Part shown: one piece after another, positions 1 through 8,808 of the stretch | How positions within the stretch are numbered: position 1 is the stretch's first letter | Layout: every line of letters starts with the position of its first letter | Assembly (NCBI RefSeq): GCF_020618475.1 | Contig: NZ_CP085341.1 | Span: 186,001 to 250,000, forward strand | DNA length: 64,000 bases | Direction of reading: 5' to 3' | Origin: Haladaptatus halobius | GTDB taxonomy: Archaea > Halobacteriota > Halobacteria > Halobacteriales > Haladaptataceae | The notes under the pieces: model-generated | Database searches by the model: none | What the model saw: only the letters and a program-made list of their open reading frames with translations | Told to the model about the DNA's origin: nothing | Program-made: the position numbers and the translations under genes

Positions 1-18
1 CACAACATTCGAAGGACA

Positions 19-744
19 CTATTCGAGTCGCGTCAGGCCGTCTCTCCCTAATAAGACTGCCTCCACTTTGTGAAGGTGTTCGTGGAGAGTTGATGTAGTA
101 ATCCCCAATTCATTCGCTAATGCGCTAGCCGATGTTTCCTTCGGGTATTCGTAGTACCCCCTCTCACGAGCTAGTTGGAATACCTCTAACTGGCGCTTCG
201 TGAACTGATCTACCGGAAGTGTGGTCGGCGCATCTCCCTGGTTCTGCCGCTTCATACTCCGCACATTTATCTCCGCATTCATCTGCTCACGAACTTCATC
301 AACCTTGATCCGCACCGTTTCCCGGCCATGGTTCGTTACGAGACTCCAATACTCTCTCCCATCTCGAATGTCGATCGGCCCTGCACACACGAATCCGCGA
401 GAGGTGAGTGGCTGACTGATCTGCTTTCTCCCATCGTGAATGACGAGGAGTTCACGCGTTGCATTTCCCGGCTTTGGAATCGAGGCCTGCCGAAAGCCAG
501 ACGCCATCTGGGAGACAGAATGAACGTGTTCAGACGCTCGAATGGCTTCGATACCCTCTGTAACCGATTCGTGATCGTCCGCGTAGATCGTGAAAAGCGT
601 CGCAACCTCGCTGCCGGTCATGTAGATTCCATAGCCGAGAATCCCGATATCGAGACGCTCCGTAATTTCGATTTCCCAGCACTCGGGGTACCAGAGACCA
701 ATAGAAACCTGGAGTGCTTCGTCAGATCCCTCAGAAGACATCAT
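19..744 (-). CDS. HTH-10 (Bat-type) transcriptional regulator
   Basis: 241-residue predicted DNA-binding regulator of the haloarchaeal bacterio-opsin-activator (Bat) HTH-10 group. The N-terminal ~175 residues form the sensor-like domain usual for the family, and the C-terminal ~60 residues carry the HTH, recognisable from TKRQLEVFQLARERGYY followed by the ASALANELGI segment. The usual family protein is a cytoplasmic transcription activator; its target cannot be told from sequence. It lies head-to-tail with the acyl-CoA dehydrogenase gene (same strand, 81 bp apart), so it could control it, but this is inference. Start chosen at the double Met; the second Met is equally possible. Confidence 0.85.
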   Translation of the reverse strand: MMSSEGSDEALQVSIGLWYPECWEIEITERLDIGILGYGIYMTGSEVATLFTIYADDHESVTEGIEAIRASEHVHSVSQMASGFRQASIPKPGNATRELLVIHDGRKQISQPLTSRGFVCAGPIDIRDGREYWSLVTNHGRETVRIKVDEVREQMNAEINVRSMKRQNQGDAPTTLPVDQFTKRQLEVFQLARERGYYEYPKETSASALANELGITTSTLHEHLHKVEAVLLGRDGLTRLE

Positions 745-825
745 CGTACGTGTTCGTAGTTTCTACTATCCTCCATAGCCGGATAACAGTTCCGTGAACG
801 GGGAGACAGCCGATGCTCGAATGAA

Positions 826-1965
826 TCAGTCGTCGTGTCGCTCGAAGACGGCCTCAGCGAGCGTGTTCTTGTGGCCTTCGTTCGGGCCACCGGCAATCGT
901 GAGGAGTTTCGCGTCACGCAGATACCGCTCGACGTGGTACTCAGTCGTGTAGCCGATACCGCCGTGGAGTTGGATCGCGTCGTTTGCGTTGTCCACAGCG
1001 GCCTGTGTGGCATTGATTTTCGCCATACTGAACTCGCGTGTGACGTCGTATCCGCGGTCGGCACGGTCGGCTGCACGGAGAGTGAGTAACCGGGCCGTAT
1101 CGACTCGTTCGGCCATCCTACCGACCTCCCAGCTCACTCCTTGAAAGTCGCTGATGTGCTGGTCGTACTGCTCACGGGTGCTCGTGTAGGCCACCGTATC
1201 TTCGAGGGCGGCGCGGGCGATACCGACACCGCGAGCTGGGACGTTCACACCGGTATGTATCTCTCCACGCTGAACGTAGCCTTCGCCCTCCTCGCCGATG
1301 AGTCGATTATCGGGAACGCGAACATTCGAGAGGGAGACGCGCGGGGATTTGACACTGTTCGCGCCAAGTGTCTCCCACACCGTCTCGACTTCGAAGTCGT
1401 CGGTCGGAACGAGAAACGCGCTGATGTTATGTGGTGCGTCCTCCTCGGGGCCAGTCTTCGCGTACGTGAGGACGTAGTCCGCGTCAAGGAAGTTCGTCAC
1501 CCACTGCTTGTGGCCGTTGAGCACCCACTCATTCCCGTCACGTTCGGCGGTGGTCTCCATCTCCAGTTTATTACTCCCCGCGTTCGCCTCACTCAAGCCG
1601 AGTGCGCCAACAGTATCGAAGGACGCCATCTCCGGAAGGAAGTCCTCGCGCTGCGCCTCGGTTCCGAAGTGCTCGACGACTGTCGCAACTCCGAGATGGA
1701 GTCCGATGGTACTAGCTACCGACATGAGTCCAGCCGATAGTTCTTCGATCATCAACGCGAGTTCGACGAGGCCTTCACCCCGGCCCCCGTACTCTTCCGG
1801 AAGCGTCACACCCGTCAAACGATGTTCGCCGAGTTTGTCGAAGATTGTGCTCGGGTACTCCTCCTCTCGGTCGAGCTCTCTCGACTTTGGTTCAATCTCC
1901 TCTTTCGTGAATTCTCGAACCTCATCTCGAAGCGCCCGTTGATCCTCCGTCAGGTCGAACCTCAT
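826..1965 (-). CDS. Acyl-CoA dehydrogenase family protein
   Basis: 379-residue flavoprotein of the acyl-CoA dehydrogenase family, full length for the family (~380). It should catalyse FAD-dependent alpha,beta-dehydrogenation of an acyl-CoA in fatty-acid or branched-chain amino-acid breakdown. Seen: N-terminal helical domain (FDLTEDQRALRDEV), the substrate/FAD segment LGLSEANAGSN near residue 123, and the C-terminal QLHGGIGYTTEYHVERYLRD block. In many members the catalytic Glu lies in a YEGT motif right after RDAKxLTI; here that stretch reads LTIAGGPNEGHKN, so the Glu is not at the medium-chain position. A base at another position, as in isovaleryl-CoA dehydrogenases, is possible. Substrate is not predictable. 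Confidence 0.93.
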   Translation of the reverse strand: MRFDLTEDQRALRDEVREFTKEEIEPKSRELDREEEYPSTIFDKLGEHRLTGVTLPEEYGGRGEGLVELALMIEELSAGLMSVASTIGLHLGVATVVEHFGTEAQREDFLPEMASFDTVGALGLSEANAGSNKLEMETTAERDGNEWVLNGHKQWVTNFLDADYVLTYAKTGPEEDAPHNISAFLVPTDDFEVETVWETLGANSVKSPRVSLSNVRVPDNRLIGEEGEGYVQRGEIHTGVNVPARGVGIARAALEDTVAYTSTREQYDQHISDFQGVSWEVGRMAERVDTARLLTLRAADRADRGYDVTREFSMAKINATQAAVDNANDAIQLHGGIGYTTEYHVERYLRDAKLLTIAGGPNEGHKNTLAEAVFERHDD

Positions 1966-2278
1966 ACGTCATGGGTATGTCCCTCATCGAGTAAACTTGG
2001 AGCCTGCTATAGCAGGCGGACTGGGATACATCCGTGAAGAGGACGTTCTGTACCGAGCAATTCGTGGTTCACCCAGACTGATTAGTTAGACGGATTCTTG
2101 AGCGTATCGTGGCCAGCATCTCGTAGTGGCTGCGACTTGTGGGTCACAACGTACTGTCTTTCGACGAATCACCCAACAGCCGTACGTCGAGTGGCCAGTA
2201 TATACCTCGACGCCGTTGTACGATCGAACCTCACTCGCCGGATTAGAATCGGACATTCGTGTCGTCTCGGGAGTTTAG
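1966..2278. other. Gene-free gap before the transposase remnant
   Basis: About 310 bases between the acyl-CoA dehydrogenase start and the first recognisable transposase codons. It probably holds the dehydrogenase promoter and the decayed left end of the insertion sequence, but I could not recognise a left terminal repeat matching the right end at 3978-3991. Confidence 0.4.
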
Positions 2279-3856
2279 TTCACCCACCACGAGCACGATG
2301 CAGTCGATCAGTTCGTTTGTTCGATTCCACTAGCCTACTTTCTCTTCGAGGCCCACGACCGCTACGGGAGTTCGACACGCTACGAGATGGATACCCTCTT
2401 TCGGATATTCGTCCTGAAAGAACTCCACGGCTGGCATCATGAGACAGCGCTTATGGAGTACCTCGATAGCCACCCCGCACTCTGTGAGCGCTTAGGAATG
2501 AGGACGATCCCTGATCAATCGATACTATGGCGCAGCTGGCACAAACGGTTCACTGCTGAACTTCGTGAAACCGTCGAGACAGCTGCGCGGACCATCCTCA
2601 TCAAAGCCCAGAACACGGATGTTGCCGTCCCGCGGAAACCAGAACGTCACCTTGCATCTCCCGGTGACAAAGAGGACGAACCAGACCCAGACGGTCAAGC
2701 TGTCCTCGACGAAGCAGCGACGATTACAGAGCACGTCAGTCGGGTCGTCTTCCCGGTGCTCTCACTGAACCGGGACGATAGCTGTGAGATCCACGAGAAC
2801 GCCTACTGGGGCTTACAGACCTATCTCGAATTCCGCGAGAACTTGGCCGCCAACGAGGGTGCTCGCAGCTTCATCCACGAATCCACACGGGATCGAACAC
2901 CACTCGGGCACGCCCACAGCGACCATATCCGCGACCTCTCAATACCGGCGATTCGAGAGATGTACCGACAGGCTGTCCGTCTACTGCTGGACGAGGTCGC
3001 GGAGACGGAGGTATTCTTCCGGGCGGGAATTGTTGCCATCGACATCACCGAAGCCGATCCCTTCACCGGCGATAGGACGGGCCACGAGGACGAGATCATC
3101 GGGACGAAAGAGCAGACCGACGAGTACGCCTACCAGTGGGTGACCGTCCAGCTGGTCGGCAACGCGGTTCCAATTGTACTTGATGTGCGGCCAGTACGAC
3201 GGGGTAAGTCACGCAAGGAAATCGTCGAGGACTTGCTCGACTCCGTCGAGGATCTCGTTCACGTCGATAATGTACTGATGGATCGGGAGTTCGACAGTCA
3301 GCACGTCCGGGAGATGATCAGCCAGCGCGGGCTTTCGTACGTCGTGCCGAATCGGATGCAGACCAGCGAAAAAGCCTAGGCCAAACGGTTGCTCCAGCGG
3401 GGTCAAGACCGATACGAAACAGACCGCAAGCTCCATCTCGGAAACAACGAGTGGCACAAGACGACGCTGATCTACCGACGCAAAGAGAACTCCGAGCATG
3501 ATGATCACCGGCAGTACTCGGTATTCATGTCCAACCGGGGTGGTAGCTTCCTCAGTGAATATGGATATTGCTGGGAAATCGAGAGCGGCTACAGATCGAT
3601 TAAGCGATTCATGGCTGCGACAACCTCGACGGATTTCGGGCTCCGCTTCTTCTACTTCGCGTTTGCGAGTCTCCTCTACTCGATTTGGCGAGCAGTTGAT
3701 CTGCTCGTGCAGGTTGAGTTGACCGGTGAGTACGACCACTCACCGATTGTGACGGCCGATAATACGCTCACACCGCTGAAGAAGGAAACCGGAATCGGAG
3801 AGAGAGGTACTCAGTCCGGGATAATGCGGGTTTTTGAGTGGCAACGCTGTCGGTAG
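2279..3856 (+). pseudogene. IS4-like DDE transposase, decayed
   Basis: A haloarchaeal IS4-superfamily transposase that cannot be made whole. The frame is readable from 2279, upstream of the first ATG at 2387 (QFVCSIPLAYFLFE leads into it), and runs to a TAG stop at 3377-3379. It then continues in the same frame to 3856. Past the stop come the expected family landmarks: the DDE aspartate region (VLMDREFDSQHV) before it and the YREK-like block (YCWEIESGYRSIKRF) after it. The premature amber codon, a stop at 2276-2278 just upstream and the missing start show the element is dead unless supplied in trans. Exact ISfinder group not assigned. Confidence 0.85.
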
Positions 3857-3977
3857 TCTCAGAAAATCACCGATATGGTTGTTAATACGATAGGAATGGC
3901 CGCTCGCAAGCCGATCTGAAGCAGTTTCTGTGACTGATTCGTCCGAGATCACGCATTATAGGCCCGCTAAACCCACT

Positions 3978-4016
3978 GTAGTCTCAACTTCACCAAAACA
4001 CAGAAGTTGAGACTAC
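3978..4016. repeat. 14-bp inverted repeat at IS right end
   Basis: Positions 3978-3991 and 4003-4016 are perfect inverted copies of GAAGTTGAGACTAC separated by 11 bases. The first lies 120 bp after the transposase remnant and is a likely right terminal repeat; the second copy begins a segment that recurs at 8582. It could also act as a stem-loop terminator. Confidence 0.6.
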
Positions 4017-4031
4017 TGTTCTCAATGCATA
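4003..4031 (+). repeat. Repeat R1, left copy (GAAGTTGAGACT motif)
   Basis: A ~29-bp segment starting GAAGTTGAGACT that is repeated in the same orientation at 8582-8610, with about five differences. The two copies bracket the peroxiredoxin-to-TrmB gene block. Probably ends of related insertion sequences. Confidence 0.55.
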
Positions 4032-4035
4032 GAGA

Positions 4036-4070
4036 ACTGGTTTGATATCGAGTTATTGATATCAACCAGT
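4036..4070. promoter_or_regulatory. Imperfect palindrome upstream of peroxiredoxin gene
   Basis: ACTGGTTTGATATC at 4036-4049 pairs with GATATCAACCAGT at 4058-4070, with one bulged base. It lies 143 bp upstream of the peroxiredoxin start in an AT-rich stretch. It could be an operator or a terminator of the dead transposase unit; no direct evidence for either. Confidence 0.35.
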
Positions 4071-4212
4071 ATAATTTGTGCAAGTGCTGGCCTCCCGCTC
4101 ATCGTGAGTCAGTAATTAAACTATGTCCATATAGAATCCAAAATATTGGATCAAATTCAATATTTCTCGAAACCACAAACATTTATCTATGTAGTGTGGC
4201 GTTTATAGAACA

Positions 4213-4779
4213 ATGTCCAATGACTTTCCACTTCCGGACAACTTACCAGTACCGGATGACGATGGAGCGGCCGACCATCTCCAGGGGATGGAGATGCCCA
4301 ACGTATCCCTCCCAGCGACCGACAGCACGACGATCGACCTCCAAGAACTGCCTCCTCGAACGGTTATCTACGTCTATCCACTGACCGGGCGGCCAGACAG
4401 AGACGTGATCCCAGACGGGTGGGAAGACGTCCCGGGTGCCCGTGGCTGTACTCCTGAGTCATGCGGGTTTCGAAATCATTACGATGAACTTCGAGATAAT
4501 GGAGTCGGGGAGGTATTCGGACTGTCTACGCAGTCAAGTGAGTACCAACGTGAAGCCCGTGACCGTCTGCACCTCCCCTTCGAGATGCTGAGCGATGCCG
4601 AGCAGGAGTTGACAAATGAGCTTGACTTGCCGATGTTCACTATCGAGGGAGACGAGTACCTGAAACGGTTGACATTGGTCATCTCTGATGGACGTATTGA
4701 ACACGTCTTTTATCCAATTTTCCCACCAGACGAACACGCGAGTGAGGTGCTAGAGTGGGTAACGGACAATCCCCGCTAA
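4213..4779 (+). CDS. Peroxiredoxin (AhpC/TSA, BCP-like)
   Basis: 188-residue thiol peroxidase of the redoxin fold. It would reduce hydrogen peroxide or organic peroxides in the cytoplasm at a reactive cysteine. The BCP-type active-site segment is visible: a YPLTGRP loop in place of the usual YPxxxTPGC, then GARGCTPESCGFR, with two cysteines five residues apart near residues 78 and 83. The C-terminal half keeps the LPMFTIEGDEYLKRLTLVI strand pair of the family. The ~35-residue acidic N-terminal extension is longer than in bacterial BCP. TATA-like TTTATAG lies close to the ATG, suggesting a leaderless or short-leader transcript. The electron donor is not encoded nearby. Confidence 0.88.
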   Translation: MSNDFPLPDNLPVPDDDGAADHLQGMEMPNVSLPATDSTTIDLQELPPRTVIYVYPLTGRPDRDVIPDGWEDVPGARGCTPESCGFRNHYDELRDNGVGEVFGLSTQSSEYQREARDRLHLPFEMLSDAEQELTNELDLPMFTIEGDEYLKRLTLVISDGRIEHVFYPIFPPDEHASEVLEWVTDNPR

Positions 4780-4874
4780 GTAGCCAGTATGACTGGGGAT
4801 AGAACTGTTGCTTCCGTTAAGCCAACCGACTCAAACCGATAGCTATCTCAGACACCCAACAGAGCCTCGGTATA

Positions 4875-5195
4875 CTACTTGGGTGGGGCTGCGTCGTCAC
4901 CGAAGCCACTCCCGTACGTTTCGAGCACTTCTGTAACGGTGACCTCGTACGCGTCGTACCACTCAGTCCACCGCTGCTTCGCCCGTTTGTGGTCTGAATC
5001 CGCTCCAAATGACTCGAGCGCGTTCAGTGACTCCCAGTAGTACACAACGAGAATCTCCTCACTCTCCGGGGCGTTCCACGTGCGTTTACCGAGATACCCA
5101 TCCGTATCTTCAGCAGCCGCTTGTATCGCGTCGTTCAACTTCTGAAACTCCTCATCGTATTCCCCTGGATCAAGGCGGAACGTAACGAGATACAT
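4875..5195 (-). CDS. Antibiotic biosynthesis monooxygenase (ABM) domain protein
   Basis: 106-residue small ferredoxin-like-fold protein of the ABM family. Visible are the MYLVTFRLDPGEYDEEF first strand, the central helix, and the LVVYYWESLNALESF block followed by HKRAKQRW, which is the usual pattern of the family. Members include quinol monooxygenases and haem-degrading enzymes; many are uncharacterised, and substrate is unknown here. It is convergent with the peroxiredoxin gene (95 bp between stops). A second, more IsdG-like ABM protein lies at 61165-61470. Confidence 0.8.
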   Translation of the reverse strand: MYLVTFRLDPGEYDEEFQKLNDAIQAAAEDTDGYLGKRTWNAPESEEILVVYYWESLNALESFGADSDHKRAKQRWTEWYDAYEVTVTEVLETYGSGFGDDAAPPK

Positions 5196-5421
5196 TACTA
5201 CCTACTCACTCACCTGCGCGGATAAGATAATTCTCTTCCGTGGACGCAACCTTTCGCCACTGAATACTCGCTGACCTAACGTCCTTCTCACGTTTTCGTC
5301 TCTGGCTAGTCTCGCCTGGAACCCCGCAACTATCCATCGCTTCAGAGAACACTCTTATGGGCAATTCAACCATATCGGAGGCCTGTACCACCCTCCGAGT
5401 GAGTCCTGTGGTGAATTACCT

Positions 5422-6606
5422 ATGACACAACACGATGACCAGTCAAACGAGAACCGATTCGCAACTATTGCCGTCGGCGCCGCTGAGACCGAGACGCGCC
5501 CCCACAGAGGTGGCACGAGCGATGTCGTCCCGCCAATCCACCTCTCGACCACGTTCGAGTGGGCTAGTGGGGACAATGCCAACGAACACGACTACTCACG
5601 TGAGAGCAACCCGACGCGGGCAGTCCTCGAAGAGCAGTTAGCTCGCCTCGAAGGTGGCGAGCATGCGTTGGCGTTCGCCTCGGGGATGGCCGCTACTTCG
5701 ACAACAATGTTGTCACTGGTACCGCCGGGAGGCCACCTCGTCTCCTCAGACTCCATCTATAGTGGCACCGAAAAACTGCTCACGGAACTCGCTGCCGGAC
5801 ACCTCAACGTCGACGTGGACTTCGTCGACGCTCGCAACCCCGAAAACGTTGCGGCGGCAGTCGATTCAGAGACCGACTTGATTTGGGCAGAGACGCCGAC
5901 CAACCCGCTGATACGGCTGTGCGACATTCAGGCAATCGCCGGCATCGCCGACGATCACGGCATCCCGTTCGGAGTTGACAGTACTTTTGCGAGTCCGTAC
6001 TTCCAAGCACCGCTCGAGCTGGGTGCCGACATTGTCGTCCACAGCATCACCAAGTACCTCAACAGGCATTCCGACTCGATCGGCGGGGCCATCATCACCA
6101 ACGACGAAGGAGCCTTTGAGCAGTTAGCGTTCGCGCAGCGGGTCGGACTTGGAAATATGCTGTCACCGTTTGACTGCTATCTGGTTGCGCGAGGGGTGAA
6201 GACGCTACCGGCGCGGATGGAACACCACGAGACCAACGCAATGGCGGTTGCGCAGTTCCTCGAAAGCCACGATCGAGTGGCGCGTGTCTATTATTCGGGA
6301 TTGGAGAGTCACCCGCAACACGAGCTTGCGAGTGAGCAGATGTCAGGGTATAGTGGAATGTTGTCGTTCGAGTTTGACGGTACGCTGGTTGAGCTTGAAG
6401 CGTTCATAGAGGGACTCGAGGTGTTTACACCGGGGGCAAGCCTTGGTGGAACGGAGAGTTTGATTGAGGTGCCGTCGTTGATGATTCCCGACGAGATTGG
6501 CCATGGGGAGGCGACGGCGGAGATCCCGGAGACGCTGGTTCGGGTGTCGGTTGGCCTCGAAGACGCCGACGACCTTTGTGAGGATCTCCGGACAGCGCTG
6601 CCGTAG
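5422..6606 (+). CDS. Cys/Met metabolism PLP-dependent enzyme (cystathionine synthase/lyase type)
   Basis: 394-residue PLP enzyme of the Cys/Met metabolism family (cystathionine gamma-synthase, beta/gamma-lyase, O-acetylhomoserine sulfhydrylase, methionine gamma-lyase). It acts in transsulfuration or sulfur amino-acid turnover in the cytoplasm. Seen: substrate/cofactor block HDYSRESNPTRAVLE, ALAFASGMAA, Asp186 in GVDSTFASPY and the PLP lysine Lys211 in HSITKYLNRHSD. The ending TESLIEVPSLMIP and LVRVSVGLED is typical. Length is normal. Which family reaction it performs cannot be decided from sequence alone. Upstream 5196-5421 has no gene. Confidence 0.93.
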   Translation: MTQHDDQSNENRFATIAVGAAETETRPHRGGTSDVVPPIHLSTTFEWASGDNANEHDYSRESNPTRAVLEEQLARLEGGEHALAFASGMAATSTTMLSLVPPGGHLVSSDSIYSGTEKLLTELAAGHLNVDVDFVDARNPENVAAAVDSETDLIWAETPTNPLIRLCDIQAIAGIADDHGIPFGVDSTFASPYFQAPLELGADIVVHSITKYLNRHSDSIGGAIITNDEGAFEQLAFAQRVGLGNMLSPFDCYLVARGVKTLPARMEHHETNAMAVAQFLESHDRVARVYYSGLESHPQHELASEQMSGYSGMLSFEFDGTLVELEAFIEGLEVFTPGASLGGTESLIEVPSLMIPDEIGHGEATAEIPETLVRVSVGLEDADDLCEDLRTALP

Positions 6607-6753
6607 GCGCGCATCCCCCTTTCCGCTCAACTATCCCGATCTGCAAACGACTCGATTGTCCAATGGTCGTGGCAGCGGCGAAGCGGGAATACGAATCGTT
6701 TTCAACCGAAAATACGGCTTACTCAAGCGGTTCAATGACGTCTCTGGGACGAA

Positions 6754-7209
6754 TTATTCATCCTCAAGAATGTCCGCTCGGAGTCCTCCGCGGTGAGTGA
6801 GTGCCTGCAATACGCCATCATGAGTGATGCGCTGAAGATGATTACATGGTTCACACAGGCGGTCCCCTCGACAGATGGCGTTACCGACCCGGAATCGTTG
6901 TCCAACGAGATGATTGAGTGCGACGTCACGTGTTTCGATGTTTCGTTGGTGTTCTCCCGGTGCGAGTTCGATTCCCGCTTCACGTTCGATTGCTGTAACA
7001 GCTTCCTGCTCGATCAACGTGAGGTCGTACCCATCGTGGCGTTCCTCATCTGGCTCCCAGTCGACGAAAGTTCCCGTCTCAATCTCGCTAAAGTAGCGAT
7101 CACCTTGGAGCCCCTTCCTGGCGATCGCTTCAACGTCGGTCTGTTCTTCCATCTCAACTTCAGCTTCAGGTGCAGTAAAAATCCGTTCGACGGTGCCACT
7201 CCTAGTCAT
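6754..7209 (-). CDS. MOSC domain protein
   Basis: 151-residue MOSC (molybdenum cofactor sulfurase C-terminal) domain protein. MOSC proteins are thought to handle sulfur on a conserved cysteine, for molybdenum-cofactor enzymes or for detoxification of N-hydroxylated compounds. Visible are the GTVERIF start, the GLQGDRY motif, and the RGDRLCEPCNHL segment carrying the two cysteines near residues 117 and 120. It is a single-domain, full-length form. It is divergent from the SMR gene, with 179 bp between starts, and convergent with the PLP enzyme. Confidence 0.87.
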   Translation of the reverse strand: MTRSGTVERIFTAPEAEVEMEEQTDVEAIARKGLQGDRYFSEIETGTFVDWEPDEERHDGYDLTLIEQEAVTAIEREAGIELAPGEHQRNIETRDVALNHLVGQRFRVGNAICRGDRLCEPCNHLQRITHDGVLQALTHRGGLRADILEDE

Positions 7210-7388
7210 GTGTGCTATGCTGTTTGACAGGAATATAAGCGTACGGGTGTAGGTATTGTCGGCCAGGTAAATGCCACAACGTTACTTCACTGGTGGTGGT
7301 AGACGTATTCATCGATATCTCAATAAACACATAACAAGATGCGATAAAATTGACAATCGTTATTCTCTCGTTCTCCAAATTTTCATCC

Positions 7389-7709
7389 ATGTCATGGACA
7401 TATCTCCTCGTTGCTGCCATTTTTGAGATTGGCTGGGCGGTCGGTCTTGAATACACTGAAGGCTTCACTCGCCCTGTTCCCAGCGTATTGACTGTTATTG
7501 CGATGATAATAAGTATGGGATTGCTCGCACAAGCGGTCAAAACACTCCCAATCGGAACAGCCTATGCTGTCTGGACTGGCATCGGAGCAGTTGGGGCTGC
7601 TATCGCTGGAATTCTCCTCTTCGGAGAACCGCGAAATGTGTCTCGATTTCTATTCATCGGGTTCATCATCGCTGGTGTTGCCGGGTTAAAACTCACTAGT
7701 GGTCACTGA
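7389..7709 (+). CDS. Small multidrug resistance (SMR) family transporter
   Basis: 106-residue inner-membrane efflux protein with four hydrophobic helices, the normal SMR length (~105-110). Start chosen at the ATG giving MSWTYLLVAAIFEIGW; the open frame begins 39 bp further upstream but that lengthens the protein with non-family residues. Glu13, the essential proton/drug-coupling acid of SMR proteins, is present. SugE/Gdx versus EmrE type: the WxxGLEYTEGFTRPVPS segment is compatible with the guanidinium-exporter (SugE/Gdx) branch. Pairs of SMR genes are common, but only one is here. Six bp after its stop lies the convergent TrmB-type regulator. Confidence 0.9.
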   Translation: MSWTYLLVAAIFEIGWAVGLEYTEGFTRPVPSVLTVIAMIISMGLLAQAVKTLPIGTAYAVWTGIGAVGAAIAGILLFGEPRNVSRFLFIGFIIAGVAGLKLTSGH

Positions 7710-7714
7710 TCAGT

Positions 7715-8524
7715 TCAGCTACTCTCAATACTGGAGGCATCCTTCCACCGGGGTTGCCATTGATTCTGGACGAACTGGACGATGTTCTCATTGGTCACTT
7801 GGACCGTCCCAAGGATTGAATTTTGATTGAATGGATTCGCGACGTATACACAGATATTTTTCTCATCAACAACATCGTAGGTGTTGTAGAGCGTGGCTGT
7901 CGTCTGAAGCTCAAAGTTCTCGTAGACATCGAGAAGCTGGTCTAGCTCTTCAACGAGCGAGTCAGGCATCTCTTCAACAAGTCGGTTCGTAAATAGGAAT
8001 CGAACGCTGACACCACGTTCGAGCGTATCAGCGAGGCGGTCAATCGTCTGTGTATATACTTCTTCGAAGCCGAAGAGTCCACCAGCCGTTGTGGTTGCAG
8101 TGATTACGAGGTTATTGGTAGCGGCATCCAATCGATCAGCCAGTAACTCTGCAATTTCGTCCTGACCGACGGTCGCAGGCCAGAAATGACCTTCCACCGG
8201 AGCAATGGTTTCCAACTCAGTGAGAACATCCGCTGCGACCGTTTCATACTGCGTTTGTTGTCGTTGAAGATCACGGCGACGTGCCGTGAGCAAGCGGTCA
8301 ACAGCGCGGTCAGGTTCGACAGCAACATATGTTCGTGGGTGGCGGTCTGGTTGACGACGGACAACGTTCTGTGATTCGAGACTGGAAAGAACATCGTAGA
8401 TCCGGCCCATCGGGACGTCACTCGCTTCTGAGATTTCTTCTGCAGTACCCGACCTGAGCGTCAACAACCCACGATATGCTTTTTCCTCATAGCTTGAGAG
8501 TCCGAGATCACGAAGTGACGTCAT
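7715..8524 (-). CDS. TrmB-family transcriptional regulator
   Basis: 269-residue archaeal TrmB-type regulator. The N-terminal winged helix (residues ~1-75, LGLSSYEEKAYRGLLTLRSGTAEEIS then GRIYDVLSSLESQNVV) is clear. It is followed by a coiled linker rich in Arg/Gln (residues ~85-110) and a C-terminal sensor domain. TrmB proteins control sugar uptake and central metabolism in haloarchaea. The effector is unknown here, and the C-terminal domain is of the short type without an obvious maltose-binding extension. It is convergent with the SMR gene; neither neighbour is a sugar gene. Confidence 0.9.
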   Translation of the reverse strand: MTSLRDLGLSSYEEKAYRGLLTLRSGTAEEISEASDVPMGRIYDVLSSLESQNVVRRQPDRHPRTYVAVEPDRAVDRLLTARRRDLQRQQTQYETVAADVLTELETIAPVEGHFWPATVGQDEIAELLADRLDAATNNLVITATTTAGGLFGFEEVYTQTIDRLADTLERGVSVRFLFTNRLVEEMPDSLVEELDQLLDVYENFELQTTATLYNTYDVVDEKNICVYVANPFNQNSILGTVQVTNENIVQFVQNQWQPRWKDASSIESS

Positions 8525-8581
8525 ATCCTGTTCTCGACTCTACGTTGTGATAAACTCTGATACTACCCCGTGAGGCCGGCA

Positions 8582-8610
8582 GAAGTTGAGACTGCTACTC
8601 TCACTGCATG
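8582..8610 (+). repeat. Repeat R1, right copy
   Basis: Second copy of the GAAGTTGAGACT-led segment found at 4003. It is followed by ~200 bp (to 8808) without a recognisable gene, possibly debris of the same insertion-sequence family. Confidence 0.55.
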
Positions 8611-8808
8611 AGTGGAGCGTCCGTCGTTACACCCGTTCCCAACTCAGCTCGCATCAGCCGGCCTGCTGGACTCCGCAGTCGGTGCTTGGTTTCGGCGGGG
8701 CTGCTGCCTCGAAGGCACGGTGGACGGATTTGGGAATAGGATCAAACGGGTGGGAGCCCGAATCACTACGTCGCCCTGCCGGTGACCCAGCGCCACACCG
8801 TTGCTGGG

